Shown: positions 56,601-63,945 of the stretch, piece by piece
Layout: each line of letters begins with the position of its first letter
How positions within the stretch are numbered: the first letter of the stretch is position 1
Assembly: GCA_046331565.1 (NCBI GenBank)
Contig: JAXLQP010000001.1
Location: 1,736,001-1,800,000, forward strand
Origin: DASRDU01 sp046331565
Lineage (GTDB): Bacteria; Acidobacteriota; Blastocatellia; RBC074
Length of the DNA: 64,000 bases
Direction of reading: 5' to 3'
Made by a program: the position numbers and the translations under genes
The notes under the pieces: model-generated
The model's input: only the letters and a program-made list of their open reading frames with translations
Told to the model about the DNA's origin: nothing
Database searches by the model: none

Positions 56601-59022
56601 CGGCACGGTTGGCACAGGCGGCAGCACGACCACGTTCGCCGGGTCCGACCTGACGACTGGCGGGCGATGGCGCACCTCCGGTGTGGCGAAAGCCAAAGAC
56701 GCAGACGGCAATAATGTTTACGGCACGGACGGGTACGCGATGTGGGGACTGGATGGCGTTGAGACCGTAGTCAATCCGGGCTATGCCACAATCACGCGAA
56801 ACAGTGGCCTGAATTTCTTCGGCGGCAACCCCGATTATCTGAAGATTGACGACCCGGCCATTCCGGCAGGCCCGGAAAAGCTCACTGGCGTGATTTACAA
56901 CGCGCCGGGCGACTCGAACCCGACAGTCTTTTACACGATCACCTTCACCCAGGCGCGCAGCGTGCGGATGGGCATTCTGGTTGACAACGCAGACTATGCC
57001 GCCATCTCGCCGACGACGCTGCGGCTGCGGCAGACGGCGGGCGGCACGTATGATTCGGGCCACATCACGGCGGGCGACGCCACCTCGCGCAACCGGTCGG
57101 TGGACTATTACTTTTTCGACATCGTGGCGCAGGCAGGCGACGTTTACGAAGTCTCCGGCAACAACGATCCCGGCTTTGCCAGCAACGGCATCGGGGGCAT
57201 GTTCCTCGACACGACTGGCCCGACCTGGAGCCATACCCCGGCGGACGGCCCCCTGTCACAGACGGTGACGATCACCGCGACCGACAGCCATGGCGCAACT
57301 GGCACGGCAACCTTCACGCTCAACGTCAACAACGTTGCGCCGACCATTGCGCTCACGGGCGCGAGCAGCGTCAATGCAGGCACAGGCTACACGCTCAACC
57401 TCGGCGCGATCACCGATCCAGGCGCAGATACTGTGCAGAGTTACAGCATCAACTGGGGCGACGGCGTGACCGAAAACTTCAGCGGCAGTCCGGCCAGTAC
57501 GAGCAGGACGCACACTTACACAACCAGCGGCAGCAAAACCATCAGCGTCTCGCTGACCGACGAAGACGGCACGTTTGCGAATGCCGGAACGCTCAGCATC
57601 AACGTCAACTGCACGGCTGTCTCAGTCACGACGCAGCCAGCCAATCAGTCAGTCAATGCCGGAGCCACCGCCACCTTCACGGCAGCAGCTACCGGCGCAA
57701 CCGGAGTGCAGTGGGAGGTCTCAACCGACAACGGCGCAAACTTCAGCAACGTTTCAGGCGCAACATCCACGACGCTGAGTTTCACCGCGACCGCCGCGCA
57801 CAACGGCAATCTGTACCGCGCCCTCTTCTCCAGTGCCTGCGGCTCACTCGCCACCTCCGCCGCCTCGCTCACGGTCACGGGCAGCAACAACGCCGTCGGC
57901 CTCCTCATCAGCGAGTTCAGATTCCGCGGCAGCGCCACTCAGTCAAACCTCGATGAGTTCGTCGAAACAGCCAACCGCACCGACTCCCCCATCACCGTCA
58001 GCAGCAGCGACGGCTCGGCGGGCTGGTCTGTCGCCGCCCTCGACGCCGGTAATAATCCAGTCGTCCTCTTCACCATCCCGAACGGCACCGTCATTCCCCG
58101 CGTCGGACATTTCCTCGGCGTCAACTCCGCAGGCTACAGTCTGGCGAATTATGGCGGGATCAATGCCGCTGCCGGAGATGCCGCCTGGTCAGCCGACATC
58201 CCTGACGGCAGCGGACTGGCGCTCTTCACGACTGCCACACCGGCCAGTTTCAGCGCCCTGACCCGGCTTGATGCGGTCGGCTTCAGCGGCGTCAGCAACT
58301 CTCTTTTCAGGGAAGGCGCAGGGCTGAGTCCCGCAGGCGGCATCACGACGGCTGGCGAGTATGCCTTTGTTCGCAGGCTCGGTCACACTTCCGGCTTTGC
58401 TCAGGATACAGGAGACAATCAGAACGATTTCTTCTTCGTCGCCGTCAGCCCGGTCAGCTACAGCGGACGCACGGCCATCCTCGGTTCGCCGGGGCCGGAG
58501 AACCTGACCGCGCCGCTCAATTATCATCCCTTCAGCGGGCGGACGGAGTATCTCGAGGTCGCCCTGCTCGACCCGTCCAAAGCAGCCACTGCACAGCCCA
58601 ATCAGGTGTCTTCAACCGCCGCCGCAGACAAGGATGCGGTCAACGGGCCGATTGGTTCGATCTACATTCAGCGCAGCTATACCAACCGGACGGGCAAAAC
58701 GATCACGAAGCTGCGGCTGCGGCTGGTGGAACTGACAACGGACAATCGGGGCGCGCTGGTCGCGCCGCAGGGCGTGCACCGGATCATCACCTCAATTGAC
58801 ACGACGGCGACGGTCGGAGCGAGCACGCTGACGGTGAAGGGCACGACGCTGGAAGCGGTCAGCGGGGCGCAAACAGCCGGCGGGATCAACTCGACGGTGG
58901 CAGCGCCGTTGCCGGTCGGGGGCCTGCAACCGAACGAGACAGTGCATCTGCGGCTGCGGCTCGGCGTCAATCAGAAAGGCCAGTTCTACATCCAGTGGAC
59001 GGTCGAAGCCGTCACTCAGTAA
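50638..59022 (+). CDS. Giant multidomain secreted/surface protein (2794 aa)
   Basis: Approximate order: signal segment (residues 10-35); LamG-like lectin domain (95-255); choice-of-anchor-D/HYDIN-like Ig domain (320-440); FN3-like domain (585-680); repetitive beta-helix-like region (685-1065); YWTD/LDL-receptor-type propeller (IYWAEDGGSRIARANLDGTG, 1065-1335); Ig/PKD-like domains; a second jelly-roll domain (1535-1750); two cadherin-like repeats (VAENSAIGTSAGTL and SIAENNAANATVGTL, 1755-1950); PKD and Ig domains (2235-2412); and a lamin-tail-like C-terminal cassette (2418-2794). AGGAG lies 9-11 nt upstream of the ATG. No enzyme motif was seen. An adhesin or matrix protein is the likely role. 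The last 1264 nt nearly duplicate those at 15207-16462. Confidence 0.88.
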   Translation: MLIPHRPSPARLRFAFALMVISVFVFAGWRVGARESGWRWLTQSVPAKTSQPSVAPARPSAAQGWRAGLRLTDLFGRGRATELTNAPFAAGEALNFDGVNDFVSIPHSGNLPLTSPFTVETWIYVQPTSELFPTVFSKNSDNLVMWLQENSASAWRLCARIGGTQLTSPTVNISENTWTHVALTYDGTTGTLYKNGNAEVSGAVTGPSSNTSPFLIGYWESNGRPFHGSIDEFRIWASARTQAEIQTFKDSEIASMPNCLIAYYKFNQGTADGANTGVTTLTDTANNTLENGTLNNFALSGTGSNWTTGAGITQTASAYVTNIPDINLKGNGNDIADGTTATGTTNNTDFGTAAVGVGLSKSFTIENTGTGQLTVSAISFTGTNASEYAVSGITLPATIAASGSTTFNVTFTPAAAGTRTATINVVNDDCDESNYDFALTGAGTVPIATTTIGFHTASGALGNYYNGGTDAAGNTGTNSGIAFNTGSAGNGVVSETVIVNVPNGFTTGFALSYLNVSVGFRFVVWDGLNGTGMQLVNRSFDLNGNGNGGATFSGIGKSVTIGKYSGGPTFDNLTFGASTIGTPIAEPPGITTSAATSVTDTTATINGLVNPGGATTTAQFEYGTTTSYGSTVSITLSPDNGTTGQSVSANLTGLTPSTMYHFRVTGSNSIGSRNGSDFTFTTSAPSTYTFTGSGNWSTAANWSGGFIPPATLPSGKNIIINGSGACVLDVTQILSSGAALTVNAGKTLNLSTPGGTNLTVNSGATLTLNAGATLSQGRIVNAGTMDIYGSYTAFYMTNNSGGVLNVKSGGSYSCPACAEAMNAGSTVNNDGTLNTGTPSTWQCTVNNNATGVITDGGNGSQLSFGASSTVNNYGSLISRIAKTSGVFNNKSTGALSMPATCNFTVLSGGVFTNDGTITLGNSDNFFNLNSGGTLTNNGTLQGKGTLTQSGTLTNSASAVIAPGTSPGKLTVTGNLDLGSATYNAEINGTVQGTGYDWLSVSGTVTLSNARLVVNWGAFTPTAGQTYSVLSFSSRVGAFSSVTIPAVAGLDFTVNYTSTTVNVTASAQNNAPAVASDAGSKLFIARYGNQNRIARANVDGSGLDANYFVVTGNPIGVAIDTVSGKLFWSQYGAGQIGCANLDGSNPNAAFITGLAGPVGLTIDAVNRKIYWAEDGGSRIARANLDGTGVTTLVGIGSAYDVALDVPNNKLYYCRFGSGLIGRADLNGSNNNASYINTGATGFGVYGLGVDLVNNKIYWAAYGTKTVGVASLDGTGINNNLIALSGDGPSDVTVDPLGGKVYWSQVGSVGRASLNGTSTSENFLTGLGTTWGIALGDQDNEGALATRTGTYSDPDGNTVTLSVTNGPGTVQKDVPGVGKWTWTYTPPDGPAAVNVTITADDGNGGTSTTNFTVNVNNIAPTATFAASSTTANEGTASPPGVSFTNQADPGTTDATALHYSYDYNNDGVWDTGDGTYAGSVTAASQTIPASYFAAPAPTQLVVKGRIIDKDGGLTDYTVTITINHAPTAINGPLTITEDFDYGASAGTLTGNGGAGFSTAWSGGSYTPTGLTFSNLSSPGGAWNGGSGSRNFAATLAATGPITGDFLFSMNSAPGGRVQMFGLGGFNNQGYTLALCPSNDSTPTGGIPIVGLQGGGFANITPGAVALNTTYMYRFSYAGSSITAWILSAAQYDNFAPGGITDDELRDATIGSGETQVTGRVTKTGNVTSNMANLFTYTFGGSGVTMDRLRITGQPVGTSLVVAENSAIGTSAGTLTASDADSGNTFTFSLVSGTGSNDNGSFTISGNTVLSAAVFNYEVKQSYSIRVRVTDQGGLSYETPLTVTISNVNEAVTDIALSPASIAENNAANATVGTLTATDNDTGDTHTFTLVGGTGSADNGSFTITGNTLKITPVADYETKNSYSIRVRATDTGGLFFEKALTVTITDVAENNAPTVAVANATVTVNEGSLAVNGVTASDPDGDPVTLTATVGTVGTGGSTTTFAGSDLTTGGRWRTSGVAKAKDADGNNVYGTDGYAMWGLDGVETVVNPGYATITRNSGLNFFGGNPDYLKIDDPAIPAGPEKLTGVIYNAPGDSNPTVFYTITFTQARSVRMGILVDNADYAAISPTTLRLRQTAGGTYDSGHITAGDATSRNRSVDYYFFDIVAQAGDVYEVSGNNDPGFASNGIGGMFLDTTGPTWSHTPADGPLSQTVTITATDSHGATGTATFTLNVNNVAPTIALTGASSVNAGTGYTLNLGAITDPGADTVQSYSINWGDGVTENFSGSPASTSRTHTYTTSGSKTISVSLTDEDGTFANAGTLSINVNCTAVSVTTQPANQSVNAGATATFTAAATGATGVQWEVSTDNGANFSNVSGATSTTLSFTATAAHNGNLYRALFSSACGSLATSAASLTVTGSNNAVGLLISEFRFRGSATQSNLDEFVETANRTDSPITVSSSDGSAGWSVAALDAGNNPVVLFTIPNGTVIPRVGHFLGVNSAGYSLANYGGINAAAGDAAWSADIPDGSGLALFTTATPASFSALTRLDAVGFSGVSNSLFREGAGLSPAGGITTAGEYAFVRRLGHTSGFAQDTGDNQNDFFFVAVSPVSYSGRTAILGSPGPENLTAPLNYHPFSGRTEYLEVALLDPSKAATAQPNQVSSTAAADKDAVNGPIGSIYIQRSYTNRTGKTITKLRLRLVELTTDNRGALVAPQGVHRIITSIDTTATVGASTLTVKGTTLEAVSGAQTAGGINSTVAAPLPVGGLQPNETVHLRLRLGVNQKGQFYIQWTVEAVTQ
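57757..59020 (+). repeat. C-terminal cassette copy B (1264 nt)
   Basis: The intact reference copy at the end of the 2794-aa protein gene. It encodes about 420 residues including LISEFRFRGSATQSNLDEFV (lamin-tail-like) and PIGSIYIQRSYTNRTGKTIT. The gene stop TAA directly follows the repeat. Confidence 0.9.
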
Positions 59023-59035
59023 ATGGAGAACCAGA

Positions 59036-62000
59036 ATGACTCACCCAATGCAATACAAAAAGCTGGCCCTGGGACTGGTTATTGTCAGCAGTCTGAGTTT
59101 GACTGGCTGGCGCGTGAGTGCGAAGACTGACGCCTGGTCAGTCTTCAGGCGCCTGGAAAGCCGGAACGAAACACCGCGCAGCACTGTCAGGCCAGCGCCC
59201 GATGCTGCCGCCAGGCCTGTGCCTGCGGCGCTTCCGGCGGTGCCTTCCCAGGTAACCGGCAGCACCGGTTCCTCGACATCTCCGCCCAACAGACAGCCCG
59301 CACTGACCATGCGCTGGCTCATTGCGGTCAACACCTGCTGTGCCAACAGCGTCGTCTTCCCATCCAACGTAAACAGCAGCGGTGGTGGTATCGGCTCGAC
59401 CAATCAAACACCTTACCTCGGTGAGTTGCGCCTGGTGGCCTATGATTTCGGGAGCGATAATCTGCCCGCAGGGTGGATGGAATGTAACGGACAGTCTTTG
59501 CTGATCTCTCAGAATCAGTCATTGTACTCGCTGCTCGGCACAGCCTATGGCGGCAACGGAACCACTAACTTCAACCTGCCTGATCTGCGCGGGCGCGTGC
59601 CGGTGGGCACAGGGCAGGGCACGGGGCTTACAAACGTCACAAGAGGCCAGTTCGGCAGCGAAGCGGCCACGCTGCCAGCGCACACACACACCATCACCGG
59701 TGGCACAACGGCTTCTGCCGGATCGGGGCAGGCGCTGATCAACAAACAGCCATCGGCGGGATTGCTGATGGGAATCGTTGCCAGCGGAGACGATGAATCA
59801 ATCGGCACGGTGCGCGTCTTTGCAGGCAGCTATTATCCTCCGGGTTTCGTGGCCTGCGATGGCCGCGCACTTTCAACTTCCACCTACTTTCAACTTTTCA
59901 ACAAGCTGGGCTATACCTTTGGCGGCAGCGGTTCGAGTTTCAATGTGCCTGACCTGCGCGGGCGCACACCGATTGGCAGGGGCCAGGGCACCGGTCTCAC
60001 TAACCGCACCCTTGGCCAGCAGGTCGGCGCTGAAATCGCTGCGGTCTCAGCAGGCAGCATGCCCGCGCATACACACACCTGGCCCGGCGGCACAACCGGC
60101 TCGACAGGCAGCGCCAGCCAGTCTTCCTATTCGACGATGCAGCCGTCGCTCGTCCTCAGACCGGCGCTCTCCCTGTATGGAGATTTCAATAATTTCGGTG
60201 CCGCTGGAAATCCGCTTCCGGCTCTGTACGAAGTTCGCTTTTTTGCTTTCAACACGGCGCTGCCAACCGATTCCGGTAATGAGTTGTGGGTGGAGTGCGA
60301 CGGCTCGTTGCATACTGAGAGCGATTTGAATGGCAACTACGATTTCTATAACTACCTTGGACTTTTGGGAGACACCTGGGGTGGCGATGGCATCACCACT
60401 ACGGGACTTCCTGATATGCGCGGACGCGCGGCGGTCAGTCAGGGAACAGGCACAGGGCTGACGACGCGCACACTGGCCGACAAGTTTGGCGCAGAGACTG
60501 CTTCCGCGCTCACGACTGCCAGTCTGCCTGCGCACACGCACGACCTGCCTTCACCCACCGTCACTACGCCAACCAGCGCCAGCGTAACTGACACGACAGC
60601 CACACTCGGCGGCAATGTCACGGCTGACGGAGGGACGATGGTCACGGCGCGCGGCGTGGTCTTTTCGGTCACCGCCACGAACAGTAATCCGCAAATCGGC
60701 GGCACAGGCGTGATCAGTGTTGTCGGCACTGGTACAACGGGCGTCTTTACCATCAATGCCAGCAGCCTCGCGCCGAACACAGCCTATTCTTACGCCGCCT
60801 GGGCGACCAACATCAACGGCACCGGTTACAGCAGCGTGGGGACGTTTACGACACTCGCGCCTCTCAACACTGCGCCAGCGATCACAGCCGAGAGCGGGCT
60901 GACCCGCACCGAAGGCGCATCCGGCAGCAGTTCCCCAATCGCCACCGTCAGCGATCACGAGGATCAGGCCGGATCACTCACCATTCAGGTCAACAATACC
61001 ACCGTGACCGGAGCGACGACCGTCACCGTCAATGGCGTGACGATCAGCAATGTCGTCAATTCCAGCGGCAATGTCACAGCCAGCATCGTCGCCGCCTGCG
61101 GCGCAACCAGCGCCATTTTCACTCTCAAAGTCACCGACAGCGCCAGCACATCCAGCACCGCTGCGCTCAGCGTGACGGTCAGTGCTGCCGACGCGCCGGT
61201 CATCTCAACTCAGCCGGTTTCACAATCCGTTGCCGCCGGGCAAAATGTGACTTTTACGGCAGCCGCGACCGGATCAACCTCGGTGCAGTGGCAGGTTTCG
61301 ACTGACAATGGCGCAAACTTCAGCAATGTCTCAGGGGCGACCGCGGTGACACTGAGTTTCACCGCGACGTCAGCGCACCATCAGAATCAGTATCGCGCGG
61401 TCTTCGCCAGGTGCGGTACGCTGACCACTACTGACGCTGCCCCTCTGACTGTCAGCGGTGGAACGGTCGGAGCCATAATCAGTGAATTTCGCTTTCGTGG
61501 CAGCGGCGGCCTCATTCCGGCCAACGCCTCGTCTGATGAATATATCGAAATCGGCAACCGCTCGGACTCGCCCATCACTATCAGCAGCAGCGACGGCTCG
61601 GCGGGCTGGTCTGTCGCTGCCCTCGATGCCACGAACAACCCCGTCCTGCTCTTCACCATCCCGAACGGCACCGTCATTCCCCGCGTCGGACATTTCCTCG
61701 GCGTCAACTCCGCAGGCTACAGTCTGGCGAATTATGGCGGGATCAATGCCGCCGCCGGAGATGCCGCCTGGTCAGCCGACATCCCTGACGGCAGCGGACT
61801 GGCGCTCTTCACGACTGCCACACCGGCCAGTTTCAGCGCCCTGACCCGGCTTGATGCGGTCGGCTTCAGCGGCGTCAGCAACTCTCTTTTCAGGGAGGGC
61901 GCAGGGCTGAGTCCCGCAGGCGGCATCACGACGGCGGGCGAGTATGCCTTTGTTCGCAGGCTCTCCTCCGTCACCGGCTTCGCCCAGGACAGCGAGAACA

Positions 62001-62626
62001 ATCAGAACGATTTCTACTTTGTCGCCGTCAGTCCGATCAGCTACAATGGTCTCACCGCCATCTTCGGATCGCCTGGCCCTGAGAATCTCGCCGGGCCGCT
62101 CAACTACGATCCGATCACTGGGAGAGCGGAATATTTCGAGATCACCCTGCTCGACCCGTCCAAAGCGGCTTCAGCACAGCCCAATCAGGTGTCTTCAACC
62201 GCCGCCGCAGACAAGGATGCGGTCAACGGGCCGATTGGTTCAATCTACATTCAGCGCAGCTACACCAACCGCACCGGGAAGACAATCACCAGGATGCGGC
62301 TGCGAATTACAGATCTGACGACTGACAATCGGGGGGCAGTCGTGACGCCACAGGGCGTGCACCGGATCATCACTTCGATTGACACGACGGCGACGGTCGG
62401 AGCGAGCACGCTGACGGTGAAGGGCACAACGCTCGAAGCAGTCTCAGCGGCGCAGATGGCAGGCGGGATCAACTCGACGGTGGAAGTGCCATTGCCCGGC
62501 GGCGGGCTGAGCGCGAATCAGACCATTCATCTGCGGTTGCGACTCGGAGTCAATGTGAAAGGGCAGTTCCTCGTCAAATGGACGGTCGAAGCTGTCACTC
62601 AGCAAATGGAGAATCAGAATGAATAA
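59036..62626 (+). CDS. Tail-collar-domain surface protein with shared C-terminal cassette
   Basis: An 1196-aa exported protein. A hydrophobic N-terminal segment (LALGLVIVSSLSLTGW) is followed by three phage tail-collar units: the first two have the pattern W-x-x-C-N/D-G-x-x-L, NLPDLRGRVPVGTGQGTGLT and LPAHTHT (residues about 129-225 and 255-352), and the third is diverged (395-508). Bacterial proteins with this unit include the microcystin-related MdpB group. Then come FN3-like, cadherin-like and Ig domains and the lamin-tail-like cassette shared with 50638-59022. GGAGAACC lies upstream of the ATG, 13 nt after the preceding stop, so it is co-transcribed. Nothing else phage-like is nearby, hence a domesticated adhesin is more likely than a prophage. 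Confidence 0.88.
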   Translation: MTHPMQYKKLALGLVIVSSLSLTGWRVSAKTDAWSVFRRLESRNETPRSTVRPAPDAAARPVPAALPAVPSQVTGSTGSSTSPPNRQPALTMRWLIAVNTCCANSVVFPSNVNSSGGGIGSTNQTPYLGELRLVAYDFGSDNLPAGWMECNGQSLLISQNQSLYSLLGTAYGGNGTTNFNLPDLRGRVPVGTGQGTGLTNVTRGQFGSEAATLPAHTHTITGGTTASAGSGQALINKQPSAGLLMGIVASGDDESIGTVRVFAGSYYPPGFVACDGRALSTSTYFQLFNKLGYTFGGSGSSFNVPDLRGRTPIGRGQGTGLTNRTLGQQVGAEIAAVSAGSMPAHTHTWPGGTTGSTGSASQSSYSTMQPSLVLRPALSLYGDFNNFGAAGNPLPALYEVRFFAFNTALPTDSGNELWVECDGSLHTESDLNGNYDFYNYLGLLGDTWGGDGITTTGLPDMRGRAAVSQGTGTGLTTRTLADKFGAETASALTTASLPAHTHDLPSPTVTTPTSASVTDTTATLGGNVTADGGTMVTARGVVFSVTATNSNPQIGGTGVISVVGTGTTGVFTINASSLAPNTAYSYAAWATNINGTGYSSVGTFTTLAPLNTAPAITAESGLTRTEGASGSSSPIATVSDHEDQAGSLTIQVNNTTVTGATTVTVNGVTISNVVNSSGNVTASIVAACGATSAIFTLKVTDSASTSSTAALSVTVSAADAPVISTQPVSQSVAAGQNVTFTAAATGSTSVQWQVSTDNGANFSNVSGATAVTLSFTATSAHHQNQYRAVFARCGTLTTTDAAPLTVSGGTVGAIISEFRFRGSGGLIPANASSDEYIEIGNRSDSPITISSSDGSAGWSVAALDATNNPVLLFTIPNGTVIPRVGHFLGVNSAGYSLANYGGINAAAGDAAWSADIPDGSGLALFTTATPASFSALTRLDAVGFSGVSNSLFREGAGLSPAGGITTAGEYAFVRRLSSVTGFAQDSENNQNDFYFVAVSPISYNGLTAIFGSPGPENLAGPLNYDPITGRAEYFEITLLDPSKAASAQPNQVSSTAAADKDAVNGPIGSIYIQRSYTNRTGKTITRMRLRITDLTTDNRGAVVTPQGVHRIITSIDTTATVGASTLTVKGTTLEAVSAAQMAGGINSTVEVPLPGGGLSANQTIHLRLRLGVNVKGQFLVKWTVEAVTQQMENQNE
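61593..62621 (+). repeat. C-terminal cassette copy C (mosaic)
   Basis: Copy C is nearly identical to copies A and B in blocks (about 61590-61972 and 62141-62275) and clearly diverged in between (61973-62140). Even the junction after the cassette is shared: copy B continues TAAATGGAGAACCAGAATGA and copy C CAAATGGAGAATCAGAATGA, so the ribosome site of the next gene is part of the duplicated unit. Confidence 0.8.
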
Positions 62627-62834
62627 TACAGACAGAACAATAACCCCAGGCTTCGAAGCCCCGTCTGCCTCAGCTACACCTGAGGAAACCAGCAGACGCA
62701 GGCGGTTCATTGCGCCGGATGTTTCTGACCCGGTGCCGGTCGGCAGCCTCACCCTCGCCGCGAGTGCCGGGGGGCAAGCTGATGGCGGACCAGGGCCAGG
62801 AGAAGATGGTGGAGGAATGGATGCAAATCCGTAA
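62619..62834 (+). CDS. Gly-rich 71-aa peptide, candidate RiPP precursor
   Basis: A short gene whose ATG overlaps the previous stop by 8 nt, with GGAGAATCAGA just upstream as ribosome site. The N-terminal half is hydrophilic and contains RRRRFIAPDV, where F-x-x-P-x-V resembles the Y-x-x-P-x-L recognition motif of lasso-type leader peptides; VGSLTL follows. The C-terminal half is small and Gly/Pro/Asp-rich (GGQADGGPGPGEDGGG). It is followed after 6 nt by an HprK-like kinase gene and then by a PqqD-like start, the partners expected for a modified peptide. No Thr stands at the usual -2 position before a core Gly, so the class is uncertain. Confidence 0.6.
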   Translation: MNNTDRTITPGFEAPSASATPEETSRRRRFIAPDVSDPVPVGSLTLAASAGGQADGGPGPGEDGGGMDANP

Positions 62835-62840
62835 GTAAGC

Positions 62841-63899
62841 ATGCTGCACTTACTGTTTTTCAGACAAACTCACGAGGCCAATCAAGGTAAACACGTGATT
62901 GAGAGACCACCTGTGTTGATTGAAGCAGCCTGTCAACAAACCGCAAAACTGGCTGGAGGCTTTCTGCGCGGGTTTCGGACGCTGCCAGTCTGTGGGGGGG
63001 GGGATCAGCATTCCAGTCTGATTCGCGTGCATCGCCACGATCCGCCCTTTGATGTCATTGGCGGTCGCCTGCTCAGAACCGCGCCGGACTGGAAATGCTA
63101 TGTGAATGAGCGTCGCGCCTGGTTTGTGGTGGATGATTCGTTCGTTGTTATCCACTCGCCCGACCAGCGCGTTGGAGCGGCGCAGGTTGAAATTTTTCTC
63201 AATCCGCAGCGACGAAAGTGGCGACCTGAAACGATCAATCGGATTTTCGGTTGTGCGCTGCACGCTGCGCTGCAACCGCACGGGCTGCACTTTCTGCACG
63301 GCGCAGGCGTGGTGACGCCGGATGGTGAAACGGGGGTGCTGATCGTGGGCGCTTCAGGCAGCGGCAAATCCACGCTGGCGCTGCGGCTGGTCATCAGCGG
63401 CTGGCGATATCTGACTGACGATCTGCTGCTGACTGGTGCTGCGCCTGACAATCCTCGCGGCCCGGTGCTGGCGCATGCCTTCCGGCGTAACTTTTCAGTC
63501 TCGGAAGAATTGCTTGCGCGCTGCGATCTGCCCCGCCTGGCAGCATCGCTGAGCGGAGTGGTCAGTTCTGACCGAACCAAACGTTGGTTGTGCCCGGATA
63601 CGCTGTTTGCTGGTCAGTACGCTGCTGCCTGCAATCCGCGTATGCTGATCTTCCCGCAACTGACCGGAGCAGGAGCAAGCCGGGTCGAACGGATGACGCC
63701 ACCTGAAACACTGCGACATTTGCTGCAGGAAACACCGCTGATCGCGTATGACCAGAACATTACCCGCGCACAGATTCAGACGATGCAACGCCTGGCCGAA
63801 CAGGCCGAAGCGTGGCGATTGTACGCCGGACGCGATCTGCTCGAAGAACCTGACTGCGCCGCTCGTTTGCTGACTGGTCTGCTGTCAAGTCACGCCTGA
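62841..63899 (+). CDS. HPr kinase-like P-loop protein
   Basis: A 352-aa protein with the HprK-type P-loop GASGSGKST at residues 170-178, preceded by LHFLHGAGVV and followed by the acidic motif YLTDDLLL. Proteins of this group are not the sugar-regulating HprK; they occur in RiPP clusters (for example with PqqD, transglutaminase-like and asparagine-synthetase-like genes), where some phosphorylate the precursor peptide. The ATG at 62841 has no ribosome site; an in-frame GTG at 62895 has AAGG 7 nt upstream and may be the true start. A run of ten G (62994-63003) lies within the coding sequence. It is 6 nt from the peptide gene. Confidence 0.82.
   Translation: MLHLLFFRQTHEANQGKHVIERPPVLIEAACQQTAKLAGGFLRGFRTLPVCGGGDQHSSLIRVHRHDPPFDVIGGRLLRTAPDWKCYVNERRAWFVVDDSFVVIHSPDQRVGAAQVEIFLNPQRRKWRPETINRIFGCALHAALQPHGLHFLHGAGVVTPDGETGVLIVGASGSGKSTLALRLVISGWRYLTDDLLLTGAAPDNPRGPVLAHAFRRNFSVSEELLARCDLPRLAASLSGVVSSDRTKRWLCPDTLFAGQYAAACNPRMLIFPQLTGAGASRVERMTPPETLRHLLQETPLIAYDQNITRAQIQTMQRLAEQAEAWRLYAGRDLLEEPDCAARLLTGLLSSHA
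62994..63003 (+). repeat. Ten-G homopolymer inside HprK-like gene
   Basis: A run of G10 encodes Gly-Gly-Gly-(Asp) at residues 52-55. It is the longest homopolymer I noticed. Gain or loss of one G would shift the frame before the P-loop and switch the gene off. Confidence 0.9.
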
Positions 63900-63945
63900 C
63901 TCCGGCATCTGGCTTTGTGGAAGTAATTCTTTTCTGAGCAACCCT

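Noticed and set aside
55996..57234. 412-residue open frame on the minus strand inside the giant protein gene
   Set aside because: It is antisense to a well-supported coding region, Arg/Ala/Val-rich with no family motif; GC-rich third positions often leave such frames open.
59420..60560. Tail-collar domains as evidence for a prophage
   Set aside because: No capsid, terminase, integrase or lysis genes are near; the protein has a signal segment and the cassette shared with non-phage surface proteins.
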